Assembly: GCA_021234155.1 (NCBI GenBank)
Contig: JAJEKV010000006.1
Location: 12,377,751-12,441,750 of the forward strand
Source: Isoetes taiwanensis
Lineage: Eukaryota > Streptophyta > Lycopodiopsida > Isoetales > Isoetaceae
DNA: 64,000 bases
Direction: 5' to 3'
Shown here piece after piece: positions 25,011 to 35,672 of this stretch. Each line of letters opens with the position of its first letter. Within the stretch, counting starts at the first letter, position 1. The notes beneath the pieces were generated by a model. That model was not told the DNA's origin. It did no database searches and worked only from the letters and a program-made list of their open reading frames with translations. The position numbers were made by a program, and so were the translations under genes.

Positions 25011-25547
25011 GAAGGATGTGAGGCTCTTTTTATTGACAAGAACAAAGGCACCATACACAATGCACAGACAGGAATAAAACCCTAGTGGATAGGCTGACCC
25101 AACTAGGCAAAAACACCCGTCTATGCATAAGAAGAACACCGTAAATACGCCCCGCCAAATTATCTCTTTTTATCATCGATAGAGATGAGCAACGATAAGC
25201 TTTAGTGATCTTCCTGAGCACAACGAAGAAGTCGCCGGACGAGATGTGTGCACCTTGAAAATACACAAACGTCAGCCTCCGCCAGATAGACCACAAAATC
25301 CAACTAGAAGCAAGATGAAATGCCTCGCTACGCAAGTGAGGCCAAACGGGGATAAAGTGCAAGTAGGATCTCCGGCTAGTAAGAGATAATAATCAAAAGA
25401 GTGAACAACCACTCCCAAGCAAGCCGTAGATGATTTAACAAGAAGAAGCAAGTGTTCAATAGTTTCAACACGCTGGCTAGAGAGGGCAATGATCCGAGAC
25501 TCTAGGGTTCATCTTGTGATCCAAGACAAACAAAGCTAAACAAACTT
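24970..25547 (-). mobile_element. short 5'-truncated LINE with 16-bp target duplications
   Basis: The insertion body is 24,986-25,531. Target duplication AAAGCTAAACAAACTT occurs at 24,970-24,985 and again, identical, at 25,532-25,547. The minus-strand poly(A) tail is the T run just inside the left copy (to about 25,010). The minus frame reads HFIPVWPHLRSEAFHLASSWILWSIWRRL, the end of the LINE zinc-binding region (LWSIW). The identical duplications mean a fairly recent target-primed insertion. Confidence 0.9.
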
Positions 25548-26077
25548 GGAAATGGAAGGGGTTGTTTTCTCATGCATGCATCGGCCCCGCAACATATAGC
25601 TCCTAAAATGCAATGTTGGCTCGAATACCTTCTATTTCATCGCCATGGCAATCGACATAGAGTTTAAAAGAATCTTTCCTATTTGTATCAAGCGATCTAG
25701 AGCTCACATTCATTCGAGGCCTTTGGCCATATGCATCAAATCAGGATTTGACACTGCTTCAAATACTTGGAAATTGTAGTCGAGAAAATGCGACGTAAGC
25801 AAAAGCAAAGCAACCACTACTTATAACATTTTTATGCTAAATGGATCAAGAATACCTGTTGAGCTTGGCTAAGCCCTCAGAACGACGTATTTAACGATCC
25901 CGTATATTTCACCGGTCCGATAACAAAAGATCACATCAAATCCAATCATAATCGAAATCGAAATGAGGGGAATAAAACCTCTAATGAACATTGTGGTTAA
26001 AGCACAAAGGTTTATTGCCTGCATTTAGCATCTCTCATTAGCTCCTATGCCTCAAGTAGCCATTCAATCAAGATATG
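25548..26077. other. no gene recognised
   Basis: AT-rich flank, no supported frame. Confidence 0.35.
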
Positions 26078-26210
26078 TTATGGAACAGTGGCTTTCCTTG
26101 CCCATTTTAAACTATGCCCACAACATCTTCCTGCCCTGCAAAACCCATCTATGAGAGCAATATAGATAACAGCATTAAGTTTCAAAGCATGTGACAGTTT
26201 CACATACTTG
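26078..26210 (-). pseudogene. single PPR motif fragment
   Basis: The end of a 174-codon minus frame reads LNAVIYIALIDGFCRAGRCC, the core of a P-type PPR motif (VxYxxLIDGFCRAGR). The frame upstream (to 26,602) shows no second motif, and the frame ends soon after. It is therefore an isolated piece of a PPR gene, probably fused by chance to other sequence. Confidence 0.5.
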
Positions 26211-27031
26211 ATTTGCATAGTGCTGGAACTAAAATGAACTCTGTAAATTGCTCTGAACCACATATTGGAATACACTATTTCTTCTCTTCTTTTAGGTTGT
26301 GCAATTGCATCCTCTACATGGAGAAAACCATGCCCAAGCTCTGTATAAGATGGAAGATCAGACTCATATGCGCTTGACTCATGTCCATTAATTACTTCCT
26401 TAATTTGTACAATCTCGAGTTCTTCGTCAAAATCATAGCCATGGAAAATGCGAGCTCTTCCAAGGTTCTGGCAGCCCAGGAGCTCGATCTTCACATTTTT
26501 AAATGTCAAGCAAGAGATAAGCGAGAAACAAGCCGATCTTTGCACATGGAGGCACATATGGTACATATGGAGCATTCTGTTGCAGTCCGAAGCAAACCAC
26601 ATGGAAACATTGCCTTCAAAAAAATAAAATTCGAAGAAAGGAAAGTAGATAGAGGAGGAGCTCGGATGCAGGTGTCAAGCAAAAACTATCATGGCAATTG
26701 TTTAATCCGGCGGCTTTCAAACCACAATCACACTGGATCAGTGAAAACAGAATGAACAAAAATCAAATGTTGGTGCAGGCACAATGATTAGCTCTTCAGA
26801 CTTTCCTAATCTCGCCATGGAGTTCCTTTCTGCTTCTGCGCCAAAAGTGGTTATGGCAATGGCACCTAACCTGCTTCCGAAAAACCGCCGCGAAAAATCG
26901 CGCCTTGAAGGGCAAGACTGTCCCATTTTACAAGCTTCTAACGGATTAAATGGTTCCGATGATATGTGGCATTTATATAGTGAAAAAGATTGCGCCCGAG
27001 AAAAAAATAGAACTGCAGAACAAAAAAAAAA
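26211..27031. other. no gene recognised; weak minus-strand frame
   Basis: A minus frame starting near 26,815 (MARLGKSEELIIVPAPT) could be a first exon, but nothing supports it beyond its start. Frames overlap on both strands. Confidence 0.25.
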
Positions 27032-27895
27032 GGAAAAAACTACAAAATGCCCTTATGTTTTGCTGAATTTCACCAGATAGCCCTAAGTTTTTATCATTTC
27101 ACCGAATGCCCTTGGTCAAAGTACAATGTATTTTGTATTTTTGATAATTATTCAAATACCCTTAAGATTTATGTTAATTCTTCAAATGCCCTTATCTTTC
27201 TTCCAAATTTCCAAAATGCCTTTATGTTTCATTATTGCATGGTCTTTTACAGCTAGTCTCAATTCTTCAGTTAAGCAAAGGTTAAACCTTGTTGCAGTTC
27301 CATAGCTAAAAAGAACCGTTCTGCAAGTAGAAGAGATTTCATTGAAAAAATAGAAATTCTTCATATAAGATCTAAGAATCAAGAATTGCCAAATAATCGT
27401 GGCTTCAAAAGAAAAGAAAACTAACCTCAAAACTCTAAGAATGATCTGTTGTAGAATTGCGCATGAGAACGCCGCAGAAAACCGAATCGCTATTCAAAGC
27501 ATGGGCAACAAAACGATTCAAAAGGATTCCGGTGGCAGAGGATTTCGGCTTCAGAGGATTACTGTGGCAAAGCAAATTCGTTGGCAAAAGATTTATGTAC
27601 CTTGCTTTTTGCTTTTAAAAGCAATTTCGTTGAAGCAATTTCGATGCCCTGTAGTTCGTTGGAGCAATTGGAGCAATTTCGATGCCTTGCAAAAAAGCAA
27701 TTCCGATGCCTTGCAACTGGATTTCAGTGCTTAGAAGGGCATTATGTTGAATATTAAAAACTGAAGGGCATTTTGTAAAAGTTAAAATTCTACAGGAAGA
27801 TATACGTTGACCAAGGGCATTTGGTGAAATGATAAAACGCCGTGGGCATCCGTGAAATTCAAAGAAAACATAAGGGCATTTTTGTAGTTTTTCCC
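27032..27895. mobile_element. non-autonomous TIR element, Mutator-like
   Basis: About 864 bp with long imperfect terminal inverted repeats. The left end reads GGAAAAAACTACAAAATGCC; the right end, read inward on the minus strand, is GGGAAAAACTACAAAAATGC. The similarity continues for about 90 bp (ATTTCACC, ATCATTTCACC, AATGCCCTTGGTCAA on both sides). Inside each arm the phrase AATGCCCTTA recurs (27,119-27,235; about 27,735-27,775). The interior (27,240-27,730) has repeated GAAGCAATTTCGATGCC blocks and a 111-codon frame of no known family, perhaps captured host sequence. Flanks are A-rich and a clean 9-bp duplication is not visible. No transposase. Confidence 0.72.
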
Positions 27896-28703
27896 AAGAA
27901 AGAAAAATGGGAGACTCGATTATATATGTGTAGATAGTTCATTCTAATCGAAGTTCACACCGCGGTTACCTTATTTTTATGGGTACACTTTTTTCATGTG
28001 GTTTTCCCGCGAGCTTTTTTTTTTCATTCTCTCGAGTCGCATGAAATTGACCACGCGGCCACAATTGTCGCCATCTACTGACTGCATTGCTGCAAAATGG
28101 CATTAATCCGCATGATGTAACAACCTTTATCTTTGGATGAATTTCACTTAAAGACCTATAAATGACATGAATAGGAAGTTATAAGAATTTCTATATTGCC
28201 AATCGTTGTTAACAACTGTGACAATCTTGTTCGACTCAAAAACTCATGTCTGAAACATGGAACCTTTAGAATATAGGTGTCAATCTGTCCAGAGGTCGAT
28301 CTCCCTATTTAAGCACCTCTAACATCTGCCTAAGCTCCAATCGGCCCTGTACCCAGTCAATCCAACCTGTTCCAGGTCATTTCGAGGTGCCTCCCAGAGC
28401 TCCAATTCTACCATGAGGGCTTTGTTGCAGGCTCCAATAACTACTCCAGCTCTTGTCCTTCCATATTGGCCTTTCTTGGCCAAATCAACCTATAAGCTTT
28501 GGATTCCCAATCAATCTGGCCTGCAGATGCTGGCTTAGGGTAAATCGGCTATCTTGGCCACAGTTCTTGCAACTAAATCATGGTTACAGCACCAACCTGA
28601 ACACCTACTTTTGGCAACTATGGCTTTGAATCCAGTGAAGTCCACAACACAGAATTCTATACAAGGACCAAATCAGCCCTTTCAGATAAGTTTGGTCACA
28701 AAT
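27896..28703. other. no gene recognised
   Basis: Moderately AT-rich. 27,960-28,000 carries the dispersed GGTTACCTTATTTTTATGGG phrase. No supported frame. Confidence 0.35.
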
Positions 28704-28907
28704 CTAGAACTTTTTATATAGGTCGAGTGTCTTCTTATCTATTATGCTTGGCTTCTTTGACCTTCCTGTGCTCGCGGCTTGGGCAACTGAATCAGCCATG
28801 CTAGGCTCTTTAATTCCATGATTCCCTATAAAAGCTTCCAACACTAATTTAGCATGTTCCCATTCTTCCATGTCCTTCACTATGACCTCACAACTTTGTT
28901 CGGGCAT
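28704..28907 (-). CDS. short hypothetical open frame
   Basis: 67 codons starting MPEQSCEVIVKDMEEWEHAK, with a balanced soluble composition (EAFIGNHGIKEPSMADSV), unlike the low-complexity frames around it. I recognise no family. It could be an exon, since an AG lies just upstream on the minus strand, a gag-like remnant, or chance. Confidence 0.25.
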   Translation of the reverse strand: MPEQSCEVIVKDMEEWEHAKLVLEAFIGNHGIKEPSMADSVAQAASTGRSKKPSIIDKKTLDLYKKF

Positions 28908-29619
28908 AGATTATCCTCTTGATAACACATGCAAGCTTTACAAGCCTATGCTTGCCTCCAAAACCACTGTATCCACCAGCAATTGTAATTAGATGAATCA
29001 ATTTAATCCCTATAATTTTTCACAATTGATCCAACTCTTGGAGCACCCAAAATTCAATATGATAAACCACAATTCTTTTCCTTTAGCAACATGCAGAAGC
29101 CAAGCCATCCCATAGTGTAAACTTTAAACCACCCACCTGAGAATTCTTTCAAGTATGGACCCCTTGCACATGAGAATTCTTTCAAGTATGAAACCCTTGC
29201 AGATGTTTGTGTTTTAAAATATCGGCTTCTAGCTCCAACAATCAATCAGAAGAAGAAGATACATACGCAGTCAATTGACCTATCATCACTATTTCTATAA
29301 TAACTCTGCCATACAGATGAATTTCAGCATGGTCGACCCAATCCAGAAAGCTGATTCAAAATCCTTTTCAACAAAGTAGAGATTAGTTGAATAGGATCTC
29401 GGATCGCCGGGATATGATGCTCCAAACTTCGACCAACAAAACTGCCCAGAAATTACTCCTTCCTAAAACCCTCACAGATACTGATGCCCTTTACTTTTAT
29501 CACATGAACTTTGTATAAGCTTCTCATACATTAATAACAAATTGGAATAATCTCAATAATCATCAATAGAAAAGAGTAAATTACATGCCTACCAACGGGC
29601 TAAGCTCATTGCAAAGTCT
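28908..29619. other. no gene recognised
   Basis: 29,135-29,200 repeats GAGAATTCTTTCAAGTATG twice (near 29,140 and 29,171). Nothing else identified. Confidence 0.35.
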
Positions 29620-31160
29620 TAATTAGGATCTCAGAAGAATCCAAAAGATCTTATGAAATCTTGAGAGAATCTACGAGAATCTTTATAGAATCTCGAGGAA
29701 CCTAATGTACTATTGCGAGAATCTAGAGAACATTCAAGGAACCTAAGTGAAGAATCAAGGAGCCTAGAAAAACTTTAATAAAATAGGGAATAGGCCTTTG
29801 CAAAGATTTCTTTGGTTTGGGAGGGGGGGCTTATAGAATGTTAAGAAAATCAAGAATCTGGGGAAATCTATAAGGAACTTTTGAGAATCTTTGTGGAATC
29901 TTATGTAATCTTTGGAGATTTATGGAAATCTTAGAAAAAAGTTAGGGAATATATGGGGATCTATGAGTCTTAAATAATCCAGTGGAATCGTCATAGAATA
30001 CTTGGAAATCTAAGGGGATGCTTTTGAAATTATAAAAAATCCAGGGGAATATTCAAGGGATATTGAGGAATCTACGTGAACCTTGTTAGAATCTCACAGA
30101 ATCTTGAAAGGGACATTGAGAATCTAAGAGAATCTAAATGAATCTTAATGGATTCTTAAGGATTTTTCAAGGAACCCAAGGGAATATAGTGGAATATTCA
30201 TAGAATCTCAAGGAGATCTAGGGAAAGCTTCATTGAATCTTGCTGGTATGTCCAAAATTTTAGAGAACGTAGAATCTTAAAGGAAGCTTGGAGAATCTTG
30301 GGAGTCTAGAAGTGGGGGCCCTGCCCCGATTCCACTCATCAAGAGCTTTCCATTACATGGTGATTTGCCATCTTTTTATTGTTGTGGGAACACCCACACC
30401 ATCGGACTAGGAGATGCTTATGAAATTTTGAAGGAGTATGATGGAGCCTTAAAAGAATCTTGGAAAATTTGAAGGAATATTCATTCAATTTTGAAGAATC
30501 TGATGGAATCTTGAGAGAATTTAAGGGAACATTATAGAATCTTGAATAATTTAATGTATTATTGAGAGAATCTAAGAGAATATTTCAAGGAAAGTAAGTG
30601 AAGAATCAAGGATCTAGAGAAATCTAGAGAATTTTCATGGGATTTGGGGGATTCTAAGGGAATCTTGAAGGACTGTTAAAGCATCTTGCAGTAATCTGGA
30701 GAACCTTAAAGAATCTTAAGGAAGTCTTAGAGAATCTAGGAAATCTGTACAGAACCTTTTGAAATCTTTGTGGACTCCTTTGAATTTATGGCAAGCTATG
30801 GGAATTTTAATGGAATCTAGTGGAATCTTTAAAGTTTATTGAGGAATCTTAAAGAATCTAGGAGAATATTTAAGGGTTCTTGAGGAACCTTAGAGAATCT
30901 TGATATAATCTCAAAGAATATTGAAAGGGATCTTAAGAACCTAAAGGTATCATGATGGATTCCCATGGATTTTTCAAGGAACCTAAGGAAATCTAATGGA
31001 ACATTTATAGACTTTAAGGGAATCTAGGGGAATATTCAAGGAAGTCTTAATAGAATATTAGAATCCTTATAGAATTGTGGGCAAATATTCATAGAATAGG
31101 ACTCTTGGAGAATCTTATGGAGTACAGGAGCTTCCTAACAGAATGTTGGGGAATCTAAGA
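29620..31160. repeat. degenerate GAATCT satellite with a longer repeat period
   Basis: About 1.5 kb is built almost entirely from variants of (A)GAATCT joined by 4-8 bases (AGAGAATCTA, GGAATCTTAA, AAGGAACCTA). The plus strand is strongly purine-rich. A longer period of about 0.8-0.86 kb is visible. CTAAGTGAAGAATCAAGGA at about 29,740 matches GTAAGTGAAGAATCAAGGAT at about 30,590. GGATTTTTCAAGGAACC recurs at about 30,160 and 30,970. Unrelated insertions interrupt it at about 29,775-29,840 and 30,300-30,400. No coding frame. Confidence 0.82.
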
Positions 31161-31899
31161 GCTTAACTGATGTCATTTCATTCTCTTGTCATGCAATATG
31201 AATTCTCCAGTTTGTTTCAAGCTTGACCAGCATTCAAGCTTGGCAATTTAATCTGCAAGAGATTAGTATTTTGGTCATTAGCAACTCATAGGGCATAGAT
31301 TAGACCAAATAAACAGGGCATTTCGTGCTTCAATTGCGTAGTAATGCTAGATGCATTTGCAATTATTACTAAAGTAGCATTTACAATGGTTAGATTAGAA
31401 CTGATGGTCTGATGCACTTTTATTCCAAGGGTAGCACGCACCTATTATTATTGTCAGGGTTAATTTGGTGACAATTCGACCTTGACACTATTTCACGAAG
31501 TCTAAATATTTATTTCTCAAGGTCCGAATTTGGAAATCCAGACTTAACTTCCAAGGGTAAGCATTTCCACTTAACCAAATGTTGGAGGAATGATGACCTT
31601 CTTGCCTTTTTTATAAAATCTATCAAAAATCACTTTAGGAGTTATCTTCACTTGTTCCTCCGTCATTTTCCAAGTAGGTTTTCCAATGACTCTTCATGGC
31701 CACTTTGTTTTTCTTTTTAGTTCTTTTTTTTGTTGAAATTAGGGTGGCTATCGGATAGAGCTTTTTTTGCCCTATGGTTCATAAGCAACGATGAGATTTG
31801 TAGCTAACGTAAAGAGGAAATCCTAAAGGGTTCGTGCATTCAAATTTCTAACAAACTGGATCGGATTGAGGAGCGATGGAGAAGGACTTAAGTTACAAA
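31161..31899. other. no gene recognised
   Basis: AT-rich sequence with no supported frame. Its sequence changes sharply from the GAATCT array at about 31,160. Confidence 0.35.
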
Positions 31900-31900
31900 T

Positions 31901-32646
31901 GTCGGAAAAAAATTAAGCATGTCAGATATTTTCCATAAAAATGGTTTGGCTATTTTAAAAAATTTACAAGCTTTTATGATATACATTTGGCTAAAGTTAT
32001 TATTACCATTACATTTATATGTACTTGGACTTAACGAAACTTTTGAATTAAGTACTATAAACTTTTATTTGGCTATTTTTTCTAATAGAAAAAGCAAAAA
32101 TGTAAATCAGAGTTTTAGATATATGTACTACAATTACAAATAATAACAATCAAGAAATATACAATAATATTAAAAAACTTTTAACAAAAGCTCACATTAT
32201 AGCTTATAATATCCATGATCTGCACAACATTCAATGTAATGACACCTTCTAGATATGGTGATCAAATTGCATCCAACTCGGGCATCTAGAGAGATATTGG
32301 CCATCTCTTACAATTCCTTTTTGAAGATGTTTGAAAAATTACTATCACTGATGATGGTATGTGGGGATGTGTTAAATGGTAAAATAGGAATACTTTTTTT
32401 GTTTGGCTATTAATGATTTAATATGTAATTATTTTAATATAAAGAAAGGCTAATCCCTTTTTCTTTAAGGAAAAGGGGGAAAATAGTTTGGCTAATCCTA
32501 AAAACATAATGGAGTACTTGTTTTAGCTATGGCTATTTTTTATTTTTTTAAAAGAAATCTCCCTTCATAAAATTCGCCGCAAAAAATGTCTAGACCCCCT
32601 AAGAAATCGCCATTTGGCTATTAATAGCCACTAATTTTTTCCATGG
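31901..32646. mobile_element. possible diverged hAT-like element
   Basis: The right end, GCCATTTGGCTA...TAGCCACTAATTTTTTCCATG (about 32,611-32,646), matches the terminal block of the hAT-like copies at 39.3 and 55.0 kb (GCCATTTGGCTAATCTTAGC). The left end near 31,901 reads CGGAAAAAAATTA, roughly its inverted form. GTTACA flanks both sides, a possible remnant of the target duplication. TTTGGCTA motifs recur inside. Confidence 0.4.
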
Positions 32647-33856
32647 TTACAGTGCATGGAAGAGTTTCAGCCATAGAGGCCAGATTTATCGAATCAGAGA
32701 CTAAATTTTGGACAGGAGGCCATCTTTTAATTAGAAGGCCGGATTTAACATAGCACAGGCTAGTTTTGGGCTAGATTTATAGTGCAAAGCACCGAAACTG
32801 ATATCAAAAGGCCTAAAAACTAGTAAGGCAGTTATCAGTGGGTGAGCAACGCGATTCAATTTGCTCTTGCAGTTCCAAATTTGAGGCTCGTTCTACAGTT
32901 AAATCTCTACGGTTATGCAATTAGATTTCCACAGTCTTTTTCTTTTGCAACTAGATGCAATTTGAATGTAGTGGTTGCTTTATCTGCGTGGTGGATCACA
33001 GGCTTGAGTTCGTGCACTGATCCTTGCTCATTTTCTATTTATTTGCTTCCCACTTGTAGGGCCATTATTTTCCCATTCAGATTCCATGGTTTAATTGATT
33101 TTTTAATTAAAAAAAAAAACAAGTGATTAGGATGGGGTCCCAACAAGGTTGATGATTTCAACACTCATCTAATTTTAAGTGTCTTTAAGAAGGCTTATAT
33201 AAAAGACTTTTAAACATGCATATATGTCTTGGCTAGATTGATACACGTCAATGGCCTGGCAAAAAATGTCCAGGGCATCCAGATGGCACTGTATCCTTCG
33301 AGGGTGTAGATTAAAGGTCAACATCATCAATCTATATCAGCTGCCTAATGTTCTGGTACAAGTTTTACTAACGGTCATTCTTTCTTCTATACTCTTAACG
33401 ATCCTGAGGAGTGATCATATACTTTGCATGCTTTTTCGATTAATGATTGGAAGTTTGAGCTGCTCTGATTACTGGAATTGTGGATTAGATATTCCGTTGA
33501 AGATAGGTTTCATGATTAAGAAGCTTGAATTTTGAATAATGGAGCCAGTCTCATCTTCGGCACGTCTGAATTAATAGTTTGAGAAACAGAGGTAAGCAAT
33601 GTTTAGATGGGTTTTTGGGTTGCCCCTAAGGAGGCAAACCATCGTCCATGTGGGTTTGTGACATATTCCAAGTATATGTCAGTATATATTGGGAATATGC
33701 CAATATCCAAACCCATTATTGGCTGTTGCTGGTTAGCCAATGGCTCTCTGCCTTCCATCGTTAAGTGAATTGGTGGAGTTCAAATAACGGGCAAATAGCA
33801 GCAGCAATTTTTCTCTTTCAGTTCAAGGTATCTGAAATGGTCACAGTTTTAGTGCG
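32647..33856. other. no gene confirmed
   Basis: A 94-codon plus frame at 33,251-33,535 has a hydrophobic run (VLVQVLLTVILSSILLTIL) and might belong to the membrane-protein locus downstream, but no splice link is clear. Confidence 0.3.
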
Positions 33857-34057
33857 ATGGCTTGGTGTATGACGGCATGTGCTGAAGCAAAGGTTGTTGA
33901 GCCGTCGAAGCAACAGGTTGAAGCAGAGGTTACTGAGCCATTGAAGCAATAGGTTGAAGCAGAGGTTGCTGATCGGAATCCAACAGGAAGGGCATTTCCG
34001 AGGTTGCAAGGAGTGTTGAAAATATCAAAGAAGAAGACGACTGCGGTATAAGCATTT
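33857..34057 (+). pseudogene. exon with 12-codon repeats, one nonsense codon
   Basis: From ATG 33,857 the frame reads MAWCMTACAEAKVVEPSKQQ and then repeats a 36-bp unit (33,884-33,919; 33,920-33,955; partial third) encoding E-A-x-V-x-E-P-x-K-Q-Q-V. In the second unit the last Gln codon is TAG (33,950-33,952). After it the same frame continues (VEAEVADRNPTGRAFPRLQG) to a Lys-rich end and a GTATAA donor-like site near 34,052. Repeat period, frame continuity and the single stop suggest a once-coding exon. Family unknown; likely part of the locus interrupted at 35.1 kb. Confidence 0.4.
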
Positions 34058-34085
34058 CCTGTTTTGATCCCACAAAGCAAATCAC

Positions 34086-34283
34086 TTGATTGCTTTCTTT
34101 TTTGCGGCATATTTTTTGATCCTGGAAGGATTTTCTCTGCTTGCAGGTGCTCTGGAAAGATTGCAAGTGCTCCTTATCATTTCAATAACGATTTGCTTTT
34201 TTATTTGCTATATTGTTGATTTGGGCATTTTGTGCAACAGACATGGCAGTCCTAGAAGCCAAGCTCTAGATTTGTTACTCTGA
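34086..34283 (+). other. possible membrane-spanning exon
   Basis: After an AG at about 34,146 the frame reads GALERLQVLLIISITICFF, continuing hydrophobic for about 25 residues, then RHGSPRSQALDLLL and a stop. It is plausible as an exon of the membrane-protein locus, but the phase to its neighbours is not established. Confidence 0.3.
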
Positions 34284-34450
34284 ACTGGACGGCATTTATC
34301 AAAAGTAAGTTCTGTGATTCTAGATAGGAAGTGCATCAATCCCAGTTTTGGTCGTTGGGAACAATTCCATAGAATGTATCAGGTGTATATATGATCATGG
34401 GCTTGCAAAAAATAGAAACCAGATTTGTGTGCTGTTTTTTTCCATCGTAG

Positions 34451-34925
34451 CTTTATATCCCCCTGGAGAACCTATTGTCTTTGGGGAATCTTTTGCATGC
34501 AGAATTGAGGCTTACTTTGAATCATGCAGATTTGCCCCTGAATTCTCTACCCACTTCACAATGGAACAATCTTCACAGACAATTCATGAGGCTTTAACAC
34601 AGAAGTACTTGGTGTGCGAAATTTAGATATCATGGGCAGTGGCTTTAATCACAGTGGTGTTATGCAGCCGACATCGGCAACTTTATATCTGCCTGGAGAA
34701 CCTATTGTCTTGGAAAATCCTTCGCATCCAGAATTGAGGCTTGCTTTGGATCATGCAGATTTGCCTTTAAATTTTCCACCCACTTCACAATGGGACTATT
34801 CTTACAAACAATTCATGCAAGCAATATCCAATAGGCCAAAACATGAATCATTTTACAAGCTAGCTTTTATAGAAAAGGGTTCTTCAGTTGTCAACATTCT
34901 GGTCCCGTTGAATATGTTCAATTAT
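34451..34925 (+). pseudogene. duplicated exon LYxPGEPIV..., first copy broken
   Basis: A block of about 145 bp occurs twice, 230 bp apart (34,451-34,595 and 34,681-34,825). The second copy is open: TLYLPGEPIVLENPSHPELR, then LALDHADLPLNFPPTSQWDY, SYKQFMQAISNRPKHESFYK, and on to a stop at 34,927. The first copy shares LYPPGEPIV and then shifts frame. The second copy follows an AG at about 34,668 (GTTATGCAG). It looks like a tandemly duplicated exon in which one copy decayed. I recognise no family. Confidence 0.5.
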
Positions 34926-34998
34926 TAGTGGTTCTATTCTTGGATCTGCAAGTATTGACCAGCTTCAACCAATATGTATTGCTATTTTATTCTATTGT

Positions 34999-35107
34999 TG
35001 TATATAGGTAGATATGCATATTCTTTTTTACTAATGTGGCTTTTGTTTGCACTGTATCCTTTGGTAAAGGCAATAAATGACATTGAGATCAGTGACTTGG
35101 AAGCTGC
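34999..35107 (+). pseudogene. membrane-protein exon, left part, cut by an LTR element
   Basis: After an acceptor-like TGTATATAG (about 35,007) the frame reads YAYSFLLMWLLFALYPLVKA, a membrane segment, then INDIEISDLEAA. The frame stops being host sequence at 35,107, where the LTR element begins. The continuation is on the far side at 46,731 in the same phase. Before insertion this was one exon. The protein family is unknown. Confidence 0.6.
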
Positions 35108-35657
35108 TGTTTGGGGTCTGGGTTCGGGAACTCCTGCAAGACAGCCCTCTGTGAGGACCCGTGGATCTAACAGGAGAATTCGGGGGACTATGTCACGCGG
35201 GATTTGCAAGAAGAGAACAAGAAGAAGAAAACAGAACAAAGGAGAACAATGAGAGGAAAATGATAAGCTTCCTTGATATCAATGATGAACATACATGAGC
35301 TCTCGCAATCGAGAGAAGACTGAAAAGAGACAAGACTCAAAACTCATCTAAAACTCATGTGCTAGCTCTACTCATATATATAGTACAATGGCCTTTGGCC
35401 CAATGTAGACACTGACCGATCTTGTGTTAATTCCTCGAAGGTGGTGCCTCTTGAAGTGCTCTAGAATTCGGGCCGACGCCGACATCGGGCGTGGTGACGG
35501 CGCCGCCACTTGTCCGAAGGCCTTTGATCGGGCGCCTTTGATCAAGTAGTCTTTCGGGCCTTTTGACGACTGACCCGCGCCTGGTTGTGGATTCTTGGCC
35601 TTGACTTGGTCCGTCGAATGCATGAATAGTCCTGTACCAGGAGGCACAGGACTAACA
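35108..35657 (-). repeat. 3' LTR of the 11.6-kb Gypsy element
   Basis: 550 bp. On the minus strand it starts TGTTAGTCCTGTGCCTCC and ends GACCCCAAACA. A TATA-like TATATATA lies at 35,375-35,382 beside the near-palindrome GGCCTTTGGCC. A pyrimidine-rich stretch downstream of it would be the transcribed R/U5 part. Confidence 0.88.
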
Positions 35658-35672
35658 CTCCCCCCCACCAAA
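35658..35672 (-). promoter_or_regulatory. polypurine tract
   Basis: The minus strand reads GGTGGGGGGGAG directly before the TGTTAG start of the 3' LTR. This is the expected primer for plus-strand DNA synthesis and fixes the element's orientation. Confidence 0.88.
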
